Source: Nymphaea colorata (Eukaryota; Streptophyta; Magnoliopsida; Nymphaeales; Nymphaeaceae). Taken from it: 64,000 nucleotides of DNA. The notes under the pieces were generated by a model, which saw only the letters and a list, made by a program, of their open reading frames with translations, was not told the DNA's origin and did no database searches. Both the position numbers and the translations under genes were made by a program. Numbering within the stretch: position 1 is the first letter of the stretch; every line of letters starts with the position of its first letter. This document shows, piece after piece, positions 26,001-34,804 of this stretch. Where the stretch lies: NCBI RefSeq assembly GCF_008831285.2, contig NC_045149.1, positions 17,375,035 to 17,439,034 of the forward strand, in the 5' to 3' direction.

Positions 26001-26736
26001 ATGATAGATGGTGTACTTTTTATTCAGATATTGAACATTGTTGTGGAAGTTAAAATGTCCATGAAACTTTCAATTTCAGAGAAGCGTGCATTGTAATGGC
26101 AACGCATGAACTTCTAAAACTACATTCCTTCCATGGACTTGCTGGAGCAACTGTCCTAGCCTAACTGACCAACTGGGCAATCACAAGCTTAAGTTTCAAA
26201 CGTGCTTTACTTCTGCATGGCTCTGGTTTTAATTGTATAAAGGATCTATTATTCGGGTTTATATGACCAGGAAATCTTATTTTCATCCTTACCCAACTCA
26301 TTTTTTTTGTCTTCAAGAAGGCCATTACCATTGGTAGAAATAAGAACTGTTGCTGAAGGGAAGCAGGTTTTTACTGCTCGATTAAGATCTTTTCATACGT
26401 CAGATATCATAGGGTTAAAGTATTATCTCAACTTTGACGGTCGAAGCATCACTTTTGAAGCGGACGCTGAGATTTATTCCCTGGACGAACGTCCAGATAT
26501 CTGCGGGATATCAGAAAGAGGGAGAGAGAGAGAGAGAGGTTATAGGAACTAGAGACTTTCACAAACAGAGAGAAATTAAACAAATGCAATTCAAAGATTC
26601 ACAGTCAAATTAAGCACGACTAGTTTCAGACGACACGACAAAGTCCATTCTAACGAGTCACAGAAGCCTAAATACGCTAACTGTAAATACAAATGGATGG
26701 CATTAAGAGTTCTGTACATAGGACAACAATGGCTGC

Positions 26737-27066
26737 CTATTTGTCATGAACGTCATGGCCGACGCCAGGGCTGTGGCCGGGAGTTGTGGGGCGAAACTCG
26801 TCCACGGACGTCTCCTGAGCCATGCGCCCTTCCTCGCGGCGGTCTATAGTTGGTGGCTTTCCACCACCATTTGCCTCACGTACAAAACCAGCGCCGGGGC
26901 TGCTCATAATTCCCTCATGATGTTGAGGAGCAGGAGCTATGGCTGCCAAGGATGGCAGCTTGCCGGAGACAGGATGTCTCCTCCCTTCGGCCGAGAGGAA
27001 GGCAAACGAGAGGAACAAGGCAATGGCGAGAAGATACACAGACACCGCCCTGTGCGCCATTGACAT
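26737..27066 (-). CDS. CEP: CEP peptide-hormone precursor, single domain
   Basis: This 109-residue CEP precursor has its signal peptide at about residues 3-28 (MAHRAVSVYLLAIALFLSFA, then FLSAEG), followed by GRRH, a Gly/Pro-rich spacer and the CEP domain EFRPTTPGHSPGVGH at 90-104, with the tail DVHDK. The frame is open further upstream only through a TTG codon at 27090, which lies too close to the TATA box at 27107-27117 to be in the transcript. The first ATG is at 27066. A second ATG at 27060 aligns better with the MAS(K/R) starts of the paralogues, so the true start is one of these two. The 5' leader must be very short. No intron is visible. Confidence 0.92.
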   Translation of the reverse strand: MSMAHRAVSVYLLAIALFLSFAFLSAEGRRHPVSGKLPSLAAIAPAPQHHEGIMSSPGAGFVREANGGGKPPTIDRREEGRMAQETSVDEFRPTTPGHSPGVGHDVHDK

Positions 27067-27106
27067 GAGATGCAAACGATGAAGTCCCAAGGGGCTGTGG
27101 CTCGTC

Positions 27107-27117
27107 TATTTATAGAG
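27107..27117 (-). promoter_or_regulatory. TATA box of the CEP gene at 26.7 kb
   Basis: CTCTATAAATAG on the minus strand, 41-51 bp upstream of the chosen ATG. It excludes the upstream TTG as a start. Confidence 0.75.
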
Positions 27118-27219
27118 CCCGGAAACTCCTTCCAGAGTTTGGTGGCTTAGTTTTCTGCACGATCTGCTCCAGTGCTGCGACAGGAAAACAACCCAAAAAA
27201 AAAAAGTCTGAGATATCTG

Positions 27220-27268
27220 TAAAGTAACACTCGGTCCGTGTGCCAGATCCCTCCTGTAACTCTGGGAC
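27220..27268 (-). promoter_or_regulatory. Conserved upstream block A (CEP at 26.7 kb)
   Basis: The plus strand carries GTGTGCCAGATCCCTCCTGT, then AACTCTGGG. It is the counterpart of blocks at 9.04 and 15.73 kb. Confidence 0.6.
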
Positions 27269-27293
27269 ACCTGCTTGCCATGAAGTCTCTAAA

Positions 27294-27296
<3 letters not shown>

Positions 27297-27374
<78 letters not shown>
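27297..27374. repeat. (GA)n microsatellite, about 78 bp
   Basis: About 39 GA units directly upstream of conserved block A. Confidence 0.95.
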
Positions 27375-27377
<3 letters not shown>

Positions 27378-27579
27378 ATGTGGCACTTTTAGTTGGTCAA
27401 GATGCTGTTTAGATTCCTTCTTAAAGAGAAAAAGTGAAGGATTTCCAATTGTTTGATTCAGAGAAGAGAACAAAATTGGTGTTAAAACAAGCTTGTATTT
27501 TATAATCTGAAATTGTCGACCACCACGCACTGCGTGCAGTGGCAAGTTGGCCCGGAACTTGTCCATAGTATCATGGCCC

Positions 27580-27652
27580 GGCATCTATATTCTGCTACTA
27601 ACATATTCGAGTGGAAGCAAAAGACACCGGCCCGGTTGTCTTCCACTTGCAT
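27580..27652 (-). promoter_or_regulatory. Conserved upstream block B (CEP at 26.7 kb)
   Basis: The plus strand carries TTCTGCTACTAACATATTCG, then AGTGGAAGCAAAAGACACC and GTTGTCTTCCACTTG. It is a diverged copy of the blocks at 9.86, 16.14 and 22.19 kb. Confidence 0.45.
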
Positions 27653-28126
27653 CAGTTTAACGAGCACATCTCTCACCGGCCGGCGACGGGCCGTCGTGAA
27701 GTTTTCCATGCATGTCCAAAATCTGGCAAGAATTTGTTTGGTCTTTATATATGTATAAACATCAGATACTTGCTAGTTGGACTATATCTGAATCAGAACA
27801 TGTCCATTCAGATCTGCCCAGATCACTACCAAGCTCTCCCATGAAAAATTAGGCATTGGCGCATTGCAATGTTTGAAATTTGTGCACGCAGACTATTAAG
27901 AAGCAAAATACTAAAAGTGGTAGTAGCTAGTTATAATAGATTGTTCAAAAGAACTGATACTTTAGCCAGCACTTATACACAAGACTTGACATCCAACATC
28001 ACTTGGATTAACACAACCACATCGTTTCTTACAAACTGCAGAAGCTTAATGAAGCACGCGGGAAAATAAGTAGACAGCCAGCGGCCCAGCATTATGAGTC
28101 ATGTGTGGATGGCTTAATAATGGTGA

Positions 28127-28438
28127 TCACGGCCGGGCAGGATGGCCGACGCCGGGGCTGTGGCCGGGAGTTGTAGGGCGAGCGTCATCTAAGAACACCT
28201 TCTGGACCATACGGCGCCCTCGTCCAAAGGCTGTTGGTGACTTCTCTGCGCCACCCTTCTCTTGCGAAGCTGCACTACTGCTCCTCCCAGCTTCGTGGAG
28301 TTCAGTGGCAGCACCATCCATGGCTTCTGCACTACGCAGCAGCTTGCTGGATATGAATAGATGATTCCCCTCGCAAGAGAGGAATGTGCGTGAAACGAGC
28401 AATGCAACGGCGAGAGAAGAGAGAAGCCTGGAGGACAT
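28127..28438 (-). CDS. CEP: CEP peptide-hormone precursor, single domain
   Basis: This 103-residue CEP precursor starts at the ATG at 28438 (MSSRLLSSLAVALLVSRTFL, then SCEG). The frame extends two codons upstream only through GTG. The signal peptide covers about residues 1-24. A Ser/Ala/Gly-rich spacer includes FGRGRRMVQKVFLDD, the same pre-domain spacer type as in the large multi-domain CEP genes. The CEP domain DARPTTPGHSPGVGH is at 85-99, followed by PARP. Position 2 is Ala rather than the usual aromatic or Ser. It is the founder-type single-domain gene of the tandem array. Diverged copies are the pseudogene at 38.1 kb and the orphan promoter at 47.3 kb. Confidence 0.92.
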   Translation of the reverse strand: MSSRLLSSLAVALLVSRTFLSCEGNHLFISSKLLRSAEAMDGAATELHEAGRSSSAASQEKGGAEKSPTAFGRGRRMVQKVFLDDARPTTPGHSPGVGHPARP

Positions 28439-28510
28439 GACCACGGTATCTGTATTACGGAGAGGGGAACTGGAAGCTGTGCGTGAGCACTACGCTGGTG
28501 AAGCTTAAGT

Positions 28511-28520
28511 ACTTATAGAG
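28511..28520 (-). promoter_or_regulatory. TATA box of the CEP gene at 28.1 kb
   Basis: CTCTATAAGT on the minus strand, about 73 bp upstream of the ATG. Confidence 0.7.
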
Positions 28521-28570
28521 GAGGCAGAGCAACTCTAGTGAGGACCTCCATGGTGAAAATGGATGGGCCC

Positions 28571-28618
28571 CTGAAATTCAGGAACTAAATTCTGTTTTCC
28601 GACGAATTTCAGCCGTCC
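28571..28618 (-). promoter_or_regulatory. Conserved upstream block C
   Basis: The plus strand reads CTGAAATTCAGGAACTAAAT, then TCTGTTTTCCGACGAATTTC. The same block, with few changes, lies upstream of every CEP gene in the array (30.90, 34.75, 38.54, 41.00, 47.37 and 49.83 kb), both single- and multi-domain. It is probably a shared regulatory element inherited from a common ancestor. Confidence 0.6.
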
Positions 28619-28619
28619 A

Positions 28620-29828
28620 ATGTTTCAGCCATTGATGCCCTTTAACTAAGAGGAGTTTCTATCACCACCACCATCAACATTTTTTTCTTTCGAAAGAAAT
28701 ATATGTCCTTGCTTGTTGCTTTATTTGATCAAGAGTGGACCCCCTAGTTGATTCATCTTAAATTTTAATTTCTCTTTCAAACATCTAATTTATTGCACTT
28801 TTCCTAAATACAATCAACTCACAAAGCTCCTGATCTTTGGCGGCAACAGTTCATCCAAACAGGGTAAGGCGTTAAACGAAAGTATTGAATCGAAACACTG
28901 CATTACTCGGTTTCTATTGCTCCCTTATGTTCTGAGGTAGCTGCCATCACCTGCTTATGGTTGATAAGATCGAGATTAAGGAACACCTGATTCCCCTGTT
29001 CCTGTAAACTCTAGAAGATCATGAGTTTGGTGCTTCACAAGCAGAGCTCGCCTCTTTCTTCCGTCCTCTGACATTCGTATTTCATTTAGCTATGGTGGTG
29101 GTACTCGGGGAAAGTCATGGGGACAATTCATTTGTTTCTGCTTGGTCCATAACTATGGAGTTTGATTAATTCCATTGAAGAATTTGGGGGCCTTCATCAC
29201 AACCTTCGGTTGAGTCCAGTTGGGATTCATTCTTCTCAAATATGATGGATGTCCTTCTGAAATATTGTAGAATACCTAGTAAAGTAAACCTACAGCGAGC
29301 GTCGTTAGCAAGGTTGGATGATTGATGTTACTTGAAAGGGCCTTGAGCTCGTGGATGACCTTTTAATGCAAAGTTAAATTGGTAAAATTATTTGATCACT
29401 TGATGAATATTCCTCCCATAACCTGAAGATACAGGACGCGTAGAAGATTATCAATTCACAGATACCAAGAAATGCAAGATCTGCAAATTACTTCATTAAT
29501 TCAACTTCGAAATGGATGAATCTCTTCGAAGGTGTACTAGAAAACATTTGCAAACTCTCACAAGAATGGATATATATTTCTTTTGCAGCCAATTATCTGG
29601 TTATCAACCCGTGCATGCTTGGCTTCAAGTTCTCGTGATATTCAATAGCGTGCTTCTAAGTAGAACTAGTCGTTGCAACACTCTAGATTTTACTGGCACA
29701 GACTATTAAAAGTTAATTCTTCAGAAGAACTGATATTTAGTCAGCAGGAACATTCAAGACTTCCAAGGACACTTAGATCAACGAAACCACATCGCTTCTC
29801 ACAAACAGCATGCAGAAGCTTAATGAAG
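28620..29828. other. Array spacer, no gene recognised
   Basis: Non-coding spacer between the single- and multi-domain genes. It is near-identical to 38590-39888 and 47415-48780, which shows it is part of the duplicated unit. The few short frames are conserved only because the DNA is. Confidence 0.7.
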
Positions 29829-29835
29829 CACCAGG

Positions 29836-29872
<37 letters not shown>
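29829..29872. repeat. (CA)n(TA)n microsatellite in the 3' region
   Basis: The CA then TA tract ends about 4 bp from the stop codon of the seven-repeat CEP gene on the minus strand. A tract occupies the same position in all four multi-domain copies. Confidence 0.9.
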
Positions 29873-29874
<2 letters not shown>

Positions 29875-29876
29875 GT

Positions 29877-30761
29877 TCAATATTGTCCATCATGAGGATG
29901 ACCAACACCGGGGCTGTGGCCGGGATTTGTAGGGCGCGAGTCATCTAAGAACGCCTTTTGGACCAAACACTCTTGCCCAAGGGCTTTTGGAGTTGGTGGC
30001 ACTGCATGATCTTCACCGGGGCTGTGGTAAGGAGTCATGGGGCGAGAATTGTCCAAAAGTGCCTCTTGAACCATGTTCTCTCGTCCAAAGGCTCTTGGTG
30101 GCGGCATAACATGACCTACGCCAGGGCTGTGGCCAGGAGTTGTAGGGCGAAAATAGTCCAAGGTGGCTCTTGGTGGCATAGGTTGTCCTACGCTGGGGTT
30201 GTAGACGGAAGTTGTAGGGCGAGAATTGTCCAAAACTGCCTCCTGAATAGTGTACTCTCGTCCAAAGTCTCCTGGTGGTGGCATGACATGGCCTACGCCA
30301 GGGCTATGGCCGGGAATTGTTGGGCGAAAATAGTCTAAGGTGGCACTTGGTTTCATGCGATGGTCAGTGCTGAGGCTGTGACCGGGAATTACAGGTTGAG
30401 AACCTTTCAAGAATGCCTTCTGCACCATGCGCTCTTGCCCAAAGACGCTTGGTGGTGGCATGACATGGCCGACGCCGGGGCTGTGGCCGGGAGTTGTAGG
30501 GCGAGAATCGTCCAAATGTGCCTCCTGAACCATGCGCTCTCGTCCAAAAGCTCTTGGTGGCTTCTCAGTCGCACCAGCCTCTTGCGTGGTTGTCCCGCTG
30601 TTTTTCCCTTTTTGGCATTCAGTAGAAGCAGTATCCATGGCTGCCACACTCAGCAGCAGCTCTCTCGGGAAGATGAGGCGCTTCCCGTCACATGAGAGGA
30701 ACGTGCATGAGCTGAGGAAAGCGGTGACGAGAAAAAAGATTACTACTGGTCTGAAGGCCAT
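29877..30761 (-). CDS. CEP: Multi-domain CEP precursor, seven repeats
   Basis: This 294-residue intronless CEP polyprotein is about three times longer than typical CEPs. The signal peptide is residues 1-26 (MAFRPVVIFFLVTAFLSSCT, then FLSCDG), followed by KRL. Seven CEP units lie at 85-99, 120-134, 144-158, 179-193, 203-217, 238-252 and 274-288. Units 1, 3, 5 and 7 end in the canonical SPGVGH. Units 2 (QPVIPGHSLSTDH), 4 (RPTTSVYNPSVGQ) and 6 (RPMTPYHSPGEDH) are altered. Spacers alternate between long (VMPPPxxFGRExMVQEAxLD) and short (xMxPxATLDY). Multi-domain CEPs are known in plants, so processing into several peptides is expected but inferred. It shares signal peptide and spacer with the copies at 33.8, 40.0 and 48.8 kb. 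Confidence 0.92.
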   Translation of the reverse strand: MAFRPVVIFFLVTAFLSSCTFLSCDGKRLIFPRELLLSVAAMDTASTECQKGKNSGTTTQEAGATEKPPRAFGRERMVQEAHLDDSRPTTPGHSPGVGHVMPPPSVFGQERMVQKAFLKGSQPVIPGHSLSTDHRMKPSATLDYFRPTIPGHSPGVGHVMPPPGDFGREYTIQEAVLDNSRPTTSVYNPSVGQPMPPRATLDYFRPTTPGHSPGVGHVMPPPRAFGRENMVQEALLDNSRPMTPYHSPGEDHAVPPTPKALGQECLVQKAFLDDSRPTNPGHSPGVGHPHDGQY

Positions 30762-30828
30762 GATCTATGATCAGTATTACTGGGAGGGGAAGGAACTGTG
30801 TGAGCAAACTACATGGTGAAGCTTGGAG

Positions 30829-30839
30829 CATTTATAGAG
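30829..30839 (-). promoter_or_regulatory. TATA box of the CEP gene at 29.9 kb
   Basis: CTCTATAAATG on the minus strand, about 70 bp upstream of the ATG and conserved in all four multi-domain copies. Confidence 0.75.
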
Positions 30840-30903
30840 AAGGGTACATAGAGCAGTTCTGGTACTCTAACCATCTCCTCCGTCATGAAAATGGGACGGT
30901 CAT

Positions 30904-30950
30904 CTGAAACTCAGGAACTGCATTCTGTTTCTGACTAATTTCATCCATCC
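30904..30950 (-). promoter_or_regulatory. Conserved upstream block C (CEP at 29.9 kb)
   Basis: The plus strand reads CTGAAACTCAGGAACTGCAT, then TCTGTTTCTGACTAATTTCA. It is the homologue of the block upstream of the single-domain gene at 28.1 kb. Confidence 0.6.
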
Positions 30951-30954
30951 GATC

Positions 30955-33174
30955 GACTTACGTTACAGCGCACCGCGAGCCGTTCCATAAACGACCGACG
31001 TAATTTCCGTTCACCACTACCACCTTTTTTTTTCTTGATCTGATGATCCGCAGTCATCCTTCCAAGTTCCAACCTTGTGGCTTTCATCGAGAGTGAAAGT
31101 ATCTTGTTTACTCTGATTTCCTATGGTAATTTTTTGTCAAGGGAAATTTTTGTCTTCTTCTTCAAAAAAAAAAGGTTAACTTTTTCATTTTCACATTTTA
31201 TCCTTATTATAGAGACTTCTTTTACCATTCTTGTTGAGTTCAATCGGATTGAATTTGCTGGGAATGCCAGAGAGGTTCATGGGTTTAGATTTGTATGCTT
31301 GCTTCTTATACGTATAGGCAGGACGTGCACTCAACAAGTCCCGTTTTAGAATTGAACAGATCGTCCCCTTCATTTGTAATGTTTTTTCAAACGATATTTC
31401 TTCAATTTACCTTGTGGATCTGATCCTAAGTATAAAAAATTGATGTTTTTTAATTGTGGAAAAAACATATTATAAGATGTCATAATCAAATTGCTAACGT
31501 TTTGCTCCCTAAGTCTTTGTTTTCAACCATGAAGTTTACATATAGAAAATTGTAGGGTTATGCAGTGAAAATCACAATGGTTGGAAAATTTTGTGCGTCA
31601 ATATGGTGAATGAGGAAAATGCTTTTGTTTGATAGAAAAAATAAATTTTTTATAAAGATAAAAAAATAAAAAAAAATGAAAAGACTCAAAAAGACAATTG
31701 TTCTTTAACAATTTCAAAAATGTCTCCTTTTTTCGTTTGTCATATCTTTGTTGCGAGGTGCACACAATTCAACCTCGAAAATCACTGTTATACGCTCATG
31801 GCAGTGATCGTCACCTCTATAGGCTCTCGCACTGGTACCAAAACAACACCACGTTGTGGGTAAAAATTATAGTCACAAATGTGGTTTTTGTGATTTAAAC
31901 GGTGATGTTTTTCTCAAATATAATATAGTTAGCTTGAAAAAATGGGGAAAAATAGTGATTTTTTAAAACAATTTAAAAAAAAGGAAAATAAATAAAATAA
32001 ATGAGAAGCTAGTAAGACAACATAAAAAATCAACCCCAAAAAAAAAAAAGAAAACAGAAACAAGCAATTTGGCATTAAAAACATGTTACAACAGTTTAAA
32101 ATGGAAGAAGGGGCAACCCCACCAAACAAATGTTTTCTATATTTTTTCATTTCGCCATTGATATATATATAAGCTCGGCTTTGGAATATAATATTCATTT
32201 ATATTTGGTGTTTAGGCGAAGAAAAATTTGTTGCAAGATTTTTCTTGCATAGAAACGTTCTTCAACTACAATTCATAAGGCAAACTTGAATCACCCAAAA
32301 GCATTATAAAGCCATGTCAACCTGCACTTGTTAAAAAGAGATCTCAATCAACCAACTGCTAAAAAAAAGATGGGCCTAGATCTTTCCCTCCTTATATCTT
32401 TCTCATTGAAAAGTCATAAAGGCACAACTCGCCCGATCTTTACAGCAGATCTTGGAAGTTAATGAGAATCATAAAATTAGAACAGAGCTTCGAACGTAAA
32501 ACAGAGCAGGGGGGAGATTCATCCCTCACATTTGTGTCTTTAACATTTATTGCTTCATCTTGGTACCTTTGGCATGGTCAGTAGCTCATTATTATGACTT
32601 TGTAGTCAATAAAATTAATGGGAATATATCACTTAGCAAATGTTCATATGCTTTCCCCTGTAGTTCTTTATTCTTTCCTTTTCTTAAATGTAGTTTTAGC
32701 ATTTCGTTTGAAGAAAAAAAGTTTTTTACAAGGATTTTGACCGAATTGGGCAAACGTAACGATTCCCATCCTCCACATTTCATGTTCTTTTAAATGCCTT
32801 GATTAGTGGCTTGTTTGAAAGCATGATTCCCAGATACCTTCTTTGTTTTCAATGACTAGTGGTTAGACTTTAATTTTGGGTGGACAGGAGGTTAACAACC
32901 CATTGCTCAACAAAATCTCTAAGGTCTCTCGATTTCCTTTGCTTTTGAGGTCTTGGACTGTATCGAGGCCTATTTGGAGTAAGGTATACCCTTTAACTTT
33001 AGTGTCATTATCATTCTTTTACGATCTATGGGAGCAAAGATCATGGAAATCAAACACGTACCTTCTATGTGCATATATATATTACCAACCATTAAAAAAT
33101 GGCTGCATGGGGAGAAGGCAACCATACTGACACACTTTGCTTGAGAGAAGATACAATGTGAGAGAGGAAGAGAA
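30955..33174. other. Array spacer with a repeat-family insertion
   Basis: Non-coding and shared with 34805-36590, 41050-43046 and 49885-52030. The A/T-rich segment at about 31600-32180 (with TTTGGCATTAAAAACATGTT) is present in the copies at 42 and 50-51 kb but missing from the copy at 35.5 kb. The stretch near 33100-33174 resembles sequence just downstream of the MYB gene. Confidence 0.65.
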
Positions 33175-33758
33175 TGAAGTAAACCTACAGAGAGCGTCGT
33201 TAGCAAGGTTGGATGATTGATGTTACTTGAAAGGGCCTTGAGCTCGTGGATGACCTTTTAATGCAAACTCAATTGCTAAAATTATTTGATCTCATGATGA
33301 ATAATCCTCCTACAACCTGAAGATACAGGACGCCAAGAAGATTAACAATTAACCTATACCAAAAAATGCAAAATCTGCAAATTACTTCATTAATTTAACT
33401 TGGAAATGGATGAATCTCTTGGAAGGTGTACCGGAAAACATCTGTAAACTCTCACAAGAATGGATATATATTTCTTTTGCAGCCAATTATCTGGTTATCA
33501 ACTCGTGCATGTTTGGCTTCAAGTTCTCGTGATATTCAACAGCGTGCTTCTAAGTAGAACTAGTCGTTGCAACACTTTAGATTTACTGGCACAGGCTATT
33601 AAAAGTTAATTCTTCAGAAGAACTGATATTTAGTCAGCAGGAACATACAAGCCTTCCAAGGACACTTGGATCAACAAAACCACATCGCTACAAACAGCAT
33701 GCAGAAGCTTAACGAAGCGCTAGAAGCAAATAAACAGCCAGCACCAGGAGTGACAAAC
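33175..33758. other. Array spacer starting at an internal duplication junction
   Basis: From about 33175 the sequence jumps from MYB-downstream DNA (GAGAGAGGAAGAGAATGA) into sequence homologous to 29281 onward (AGTAAACCTACAG). This marks the start of an internal duplicate that carries the six-repeat CEP gene. No gene lies within this stretch. Confidence 0.7.
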
Positions 33759-33796
33759 ACACACACACACACATACATATACATATATGTATGTAT
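33759..33796. repeat. (CA)n and CATATA microsatellite in the 3' region
   Basis: The CA tract followed by ATACATATACATATATGTAT lies 3-4 bp from the stop codon of the six-repeat CEP gene. Confidence 0.85.
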
Positions 33797-33799
33797 AAT

Positions 33800-34612
33800 T
33801 CAATATTTCCTATCATGAGGATGACCAACACCGGGGCTGTGGCCGGGATTTGTAGGGCGCGAGTCATCTAAGAACGCCTTTTGGACCAAGCGCTCTTGCC
33901 CAAGGGCTTTTGGAGTTGGTGGCACTGCATGATCTTCACCGGGGCTGTGGCCAGGAGTCATGGGGCGAGAATTGTCCAAAAGTGTCTCCTGAACCATGTT
34001 CTCTCTTCCAAAGGCTCTTGGTGGCGGCATACCATGACCTATGCCAGGGCTGTGGCCGGAAGTTGTAGGGCGAGAATTGTCCAAAACTGCCTCCTGAACA
34101 ATGTACTCTCGTCCAAAGTCTCCTGGCGGCGGCATGACATGGCCTACGCCAGGGCTATGGCCGGGGATTGTTGGGCGAAAATAGTCTAAGGTGGCACTTG
34201 GTTGCATGGAATGGCCAATGGTGGGGCTGTGGTGGGGAGTTACTGGTTGAAAATTTTTCAAGAGTGGTTTCTGCACCATGTGCTTTTGCCTAAAGACGCT
34301 TGGTGGTGGCATGACATGGCCGACGCCGGGGCTGTGACCGGGAGTTGTAGGGCGAGAATCGTCCAACTGTGCCTCCTGAACCATGCGCTCTTGTCCAAAG
34401 GCTCTTGGTGACTTGTCAGTCGCATAGGTCTCTTCCGCGGTTGCCCCGCTTCTTTTCCCGTCTTGCCATTCAGTAGAAGCAGTATCCATGGCTGCCACAC
34501 TGGGCAGCAGCTCTCTGGGGAAGATGAGGCGCTTCCCCTCGCATGAGAGGAACGTGCATGAGCTGAGCAAAGCGATGGCGAGAAAAGAGATTACTACTGG
34601 TCTGGAGGCCAT
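33800..34612 (-). CDS. CEP: Multi-domain CEP precursor, six repeats
   Basis: This 270-residue paralogue of the 294-residue genes has a signal peptide at residues 1-26 (MASRPVVISFLAIALLSSCT, then FLSCEG). Six CEP units lie at 85-99, 120-134, 144-158, 179-193, 214-228 and 250-264. Units 1, 3 and 6 are fully canonical (SPGVGH), and unit 4 is near-canonical (RPTTSGHSPGIGH). Compared with its paralogues it is exactly 24 residues shorter. The front of unit 4 (RPTTS) is joined to the back of unit 5 (GHSPxxGH), which removes the short spacer, as expected from in-frame recombination between repeats. The C-terminal tail is PHDRKY. Intact promoter and reading frame suggest a functional gene. Confidence 0.92.
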   Translation of the reverse strand: MASRPVVISFLAIALLSSCTFLSCEGKRLIFPRELLPSVAAMDTASTEWQDGKRSGATAEETYATDKSPRAFGQERMVQEAQLDDSRPTTPGHSPGVGHVMPPPSVFRQKHMVQKPLLKNFQPVTPHHSPTIGHSMQPSATLDYFRPTIPGHSPGVGHVMPPPGDFGREYIVQEAVLDNSRPTTSGHSPGIGHGMPPPRAFGRENMVQETLLDNSRPMTPGHSPGEDHAVPPTPKALGQERLVQKAFLDDSRPTNPGHSPGVGHPHDRKY

Positions 34613-34679
34613 GATTTACGATCACTATTATGGAGAGGGGAAGGAACTGTGTGAGCAAAGTACATGGTGAAGCTTGGAG

Positions 34680-34690
34680 CATTTATAGAG
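34680..34690 (-). promoter_or_regulatory. TATA box of the CEP gene at 33.8 kb
   Basis: CTCTATAAATG on the minus strand, about 70 bp upstream of the ATG. Confidence 0.75.
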
Positions 34691-34753
34691 AAGGGTACAT
34701 AGAGCAGTTCTGGTACTCTAACCATCTCCTCCGTCATGAAAATGGGACGGTCA

Positions 34754-34801
34754 TCTGAAACTCAGGAACTGCATTCTGTTTCTGACTAATTTCATCCATC
34801 C
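34754..34801 (-). promoter_or_regulatory. Conserved upstream block C (CEP at 33.8 kb)
   Basis: CTGAAACTCAGGAACTGCAT, then TCTGTTTCTGACTAATTTCA, as in the other multi-domain copies. Confidence 0.6.
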
Positions 34802-34804
34802 GAT

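Larger units (their letters stand above)
22611..26736. other. Intergenic, no gene recognised
   Basis: No supported gene. CT and GA microsatellites lie at 23640-23690, 25951-25996 and 26515-26538. Near 24928-24944 is an isolated MITE-like right end (TTGCCAAACAGCCCC). A direct repeat (AAACAGATCAA.GGCAGGGATG, then GATTGAACAATATCA) occurs at about 25092-25130 and 25136-25175. Confidence 0.55.

Noticed and set aside
27147-27584. 145-residue frame through a CT tract upstream of the 26.7-kb CEP gene
   Set aside because: A Ser-Leu run from the microsatellite plus promoter sequence. Not a gene.
29958-30695. Plus-strand open frames opposite the multi-CEP genes (repeated WWHDMADAGAVAGSCRARIV-like protein)
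   Set aside because: Antisense shadows of the CEP repeats. The frame stays open only because the repeat is periodic.
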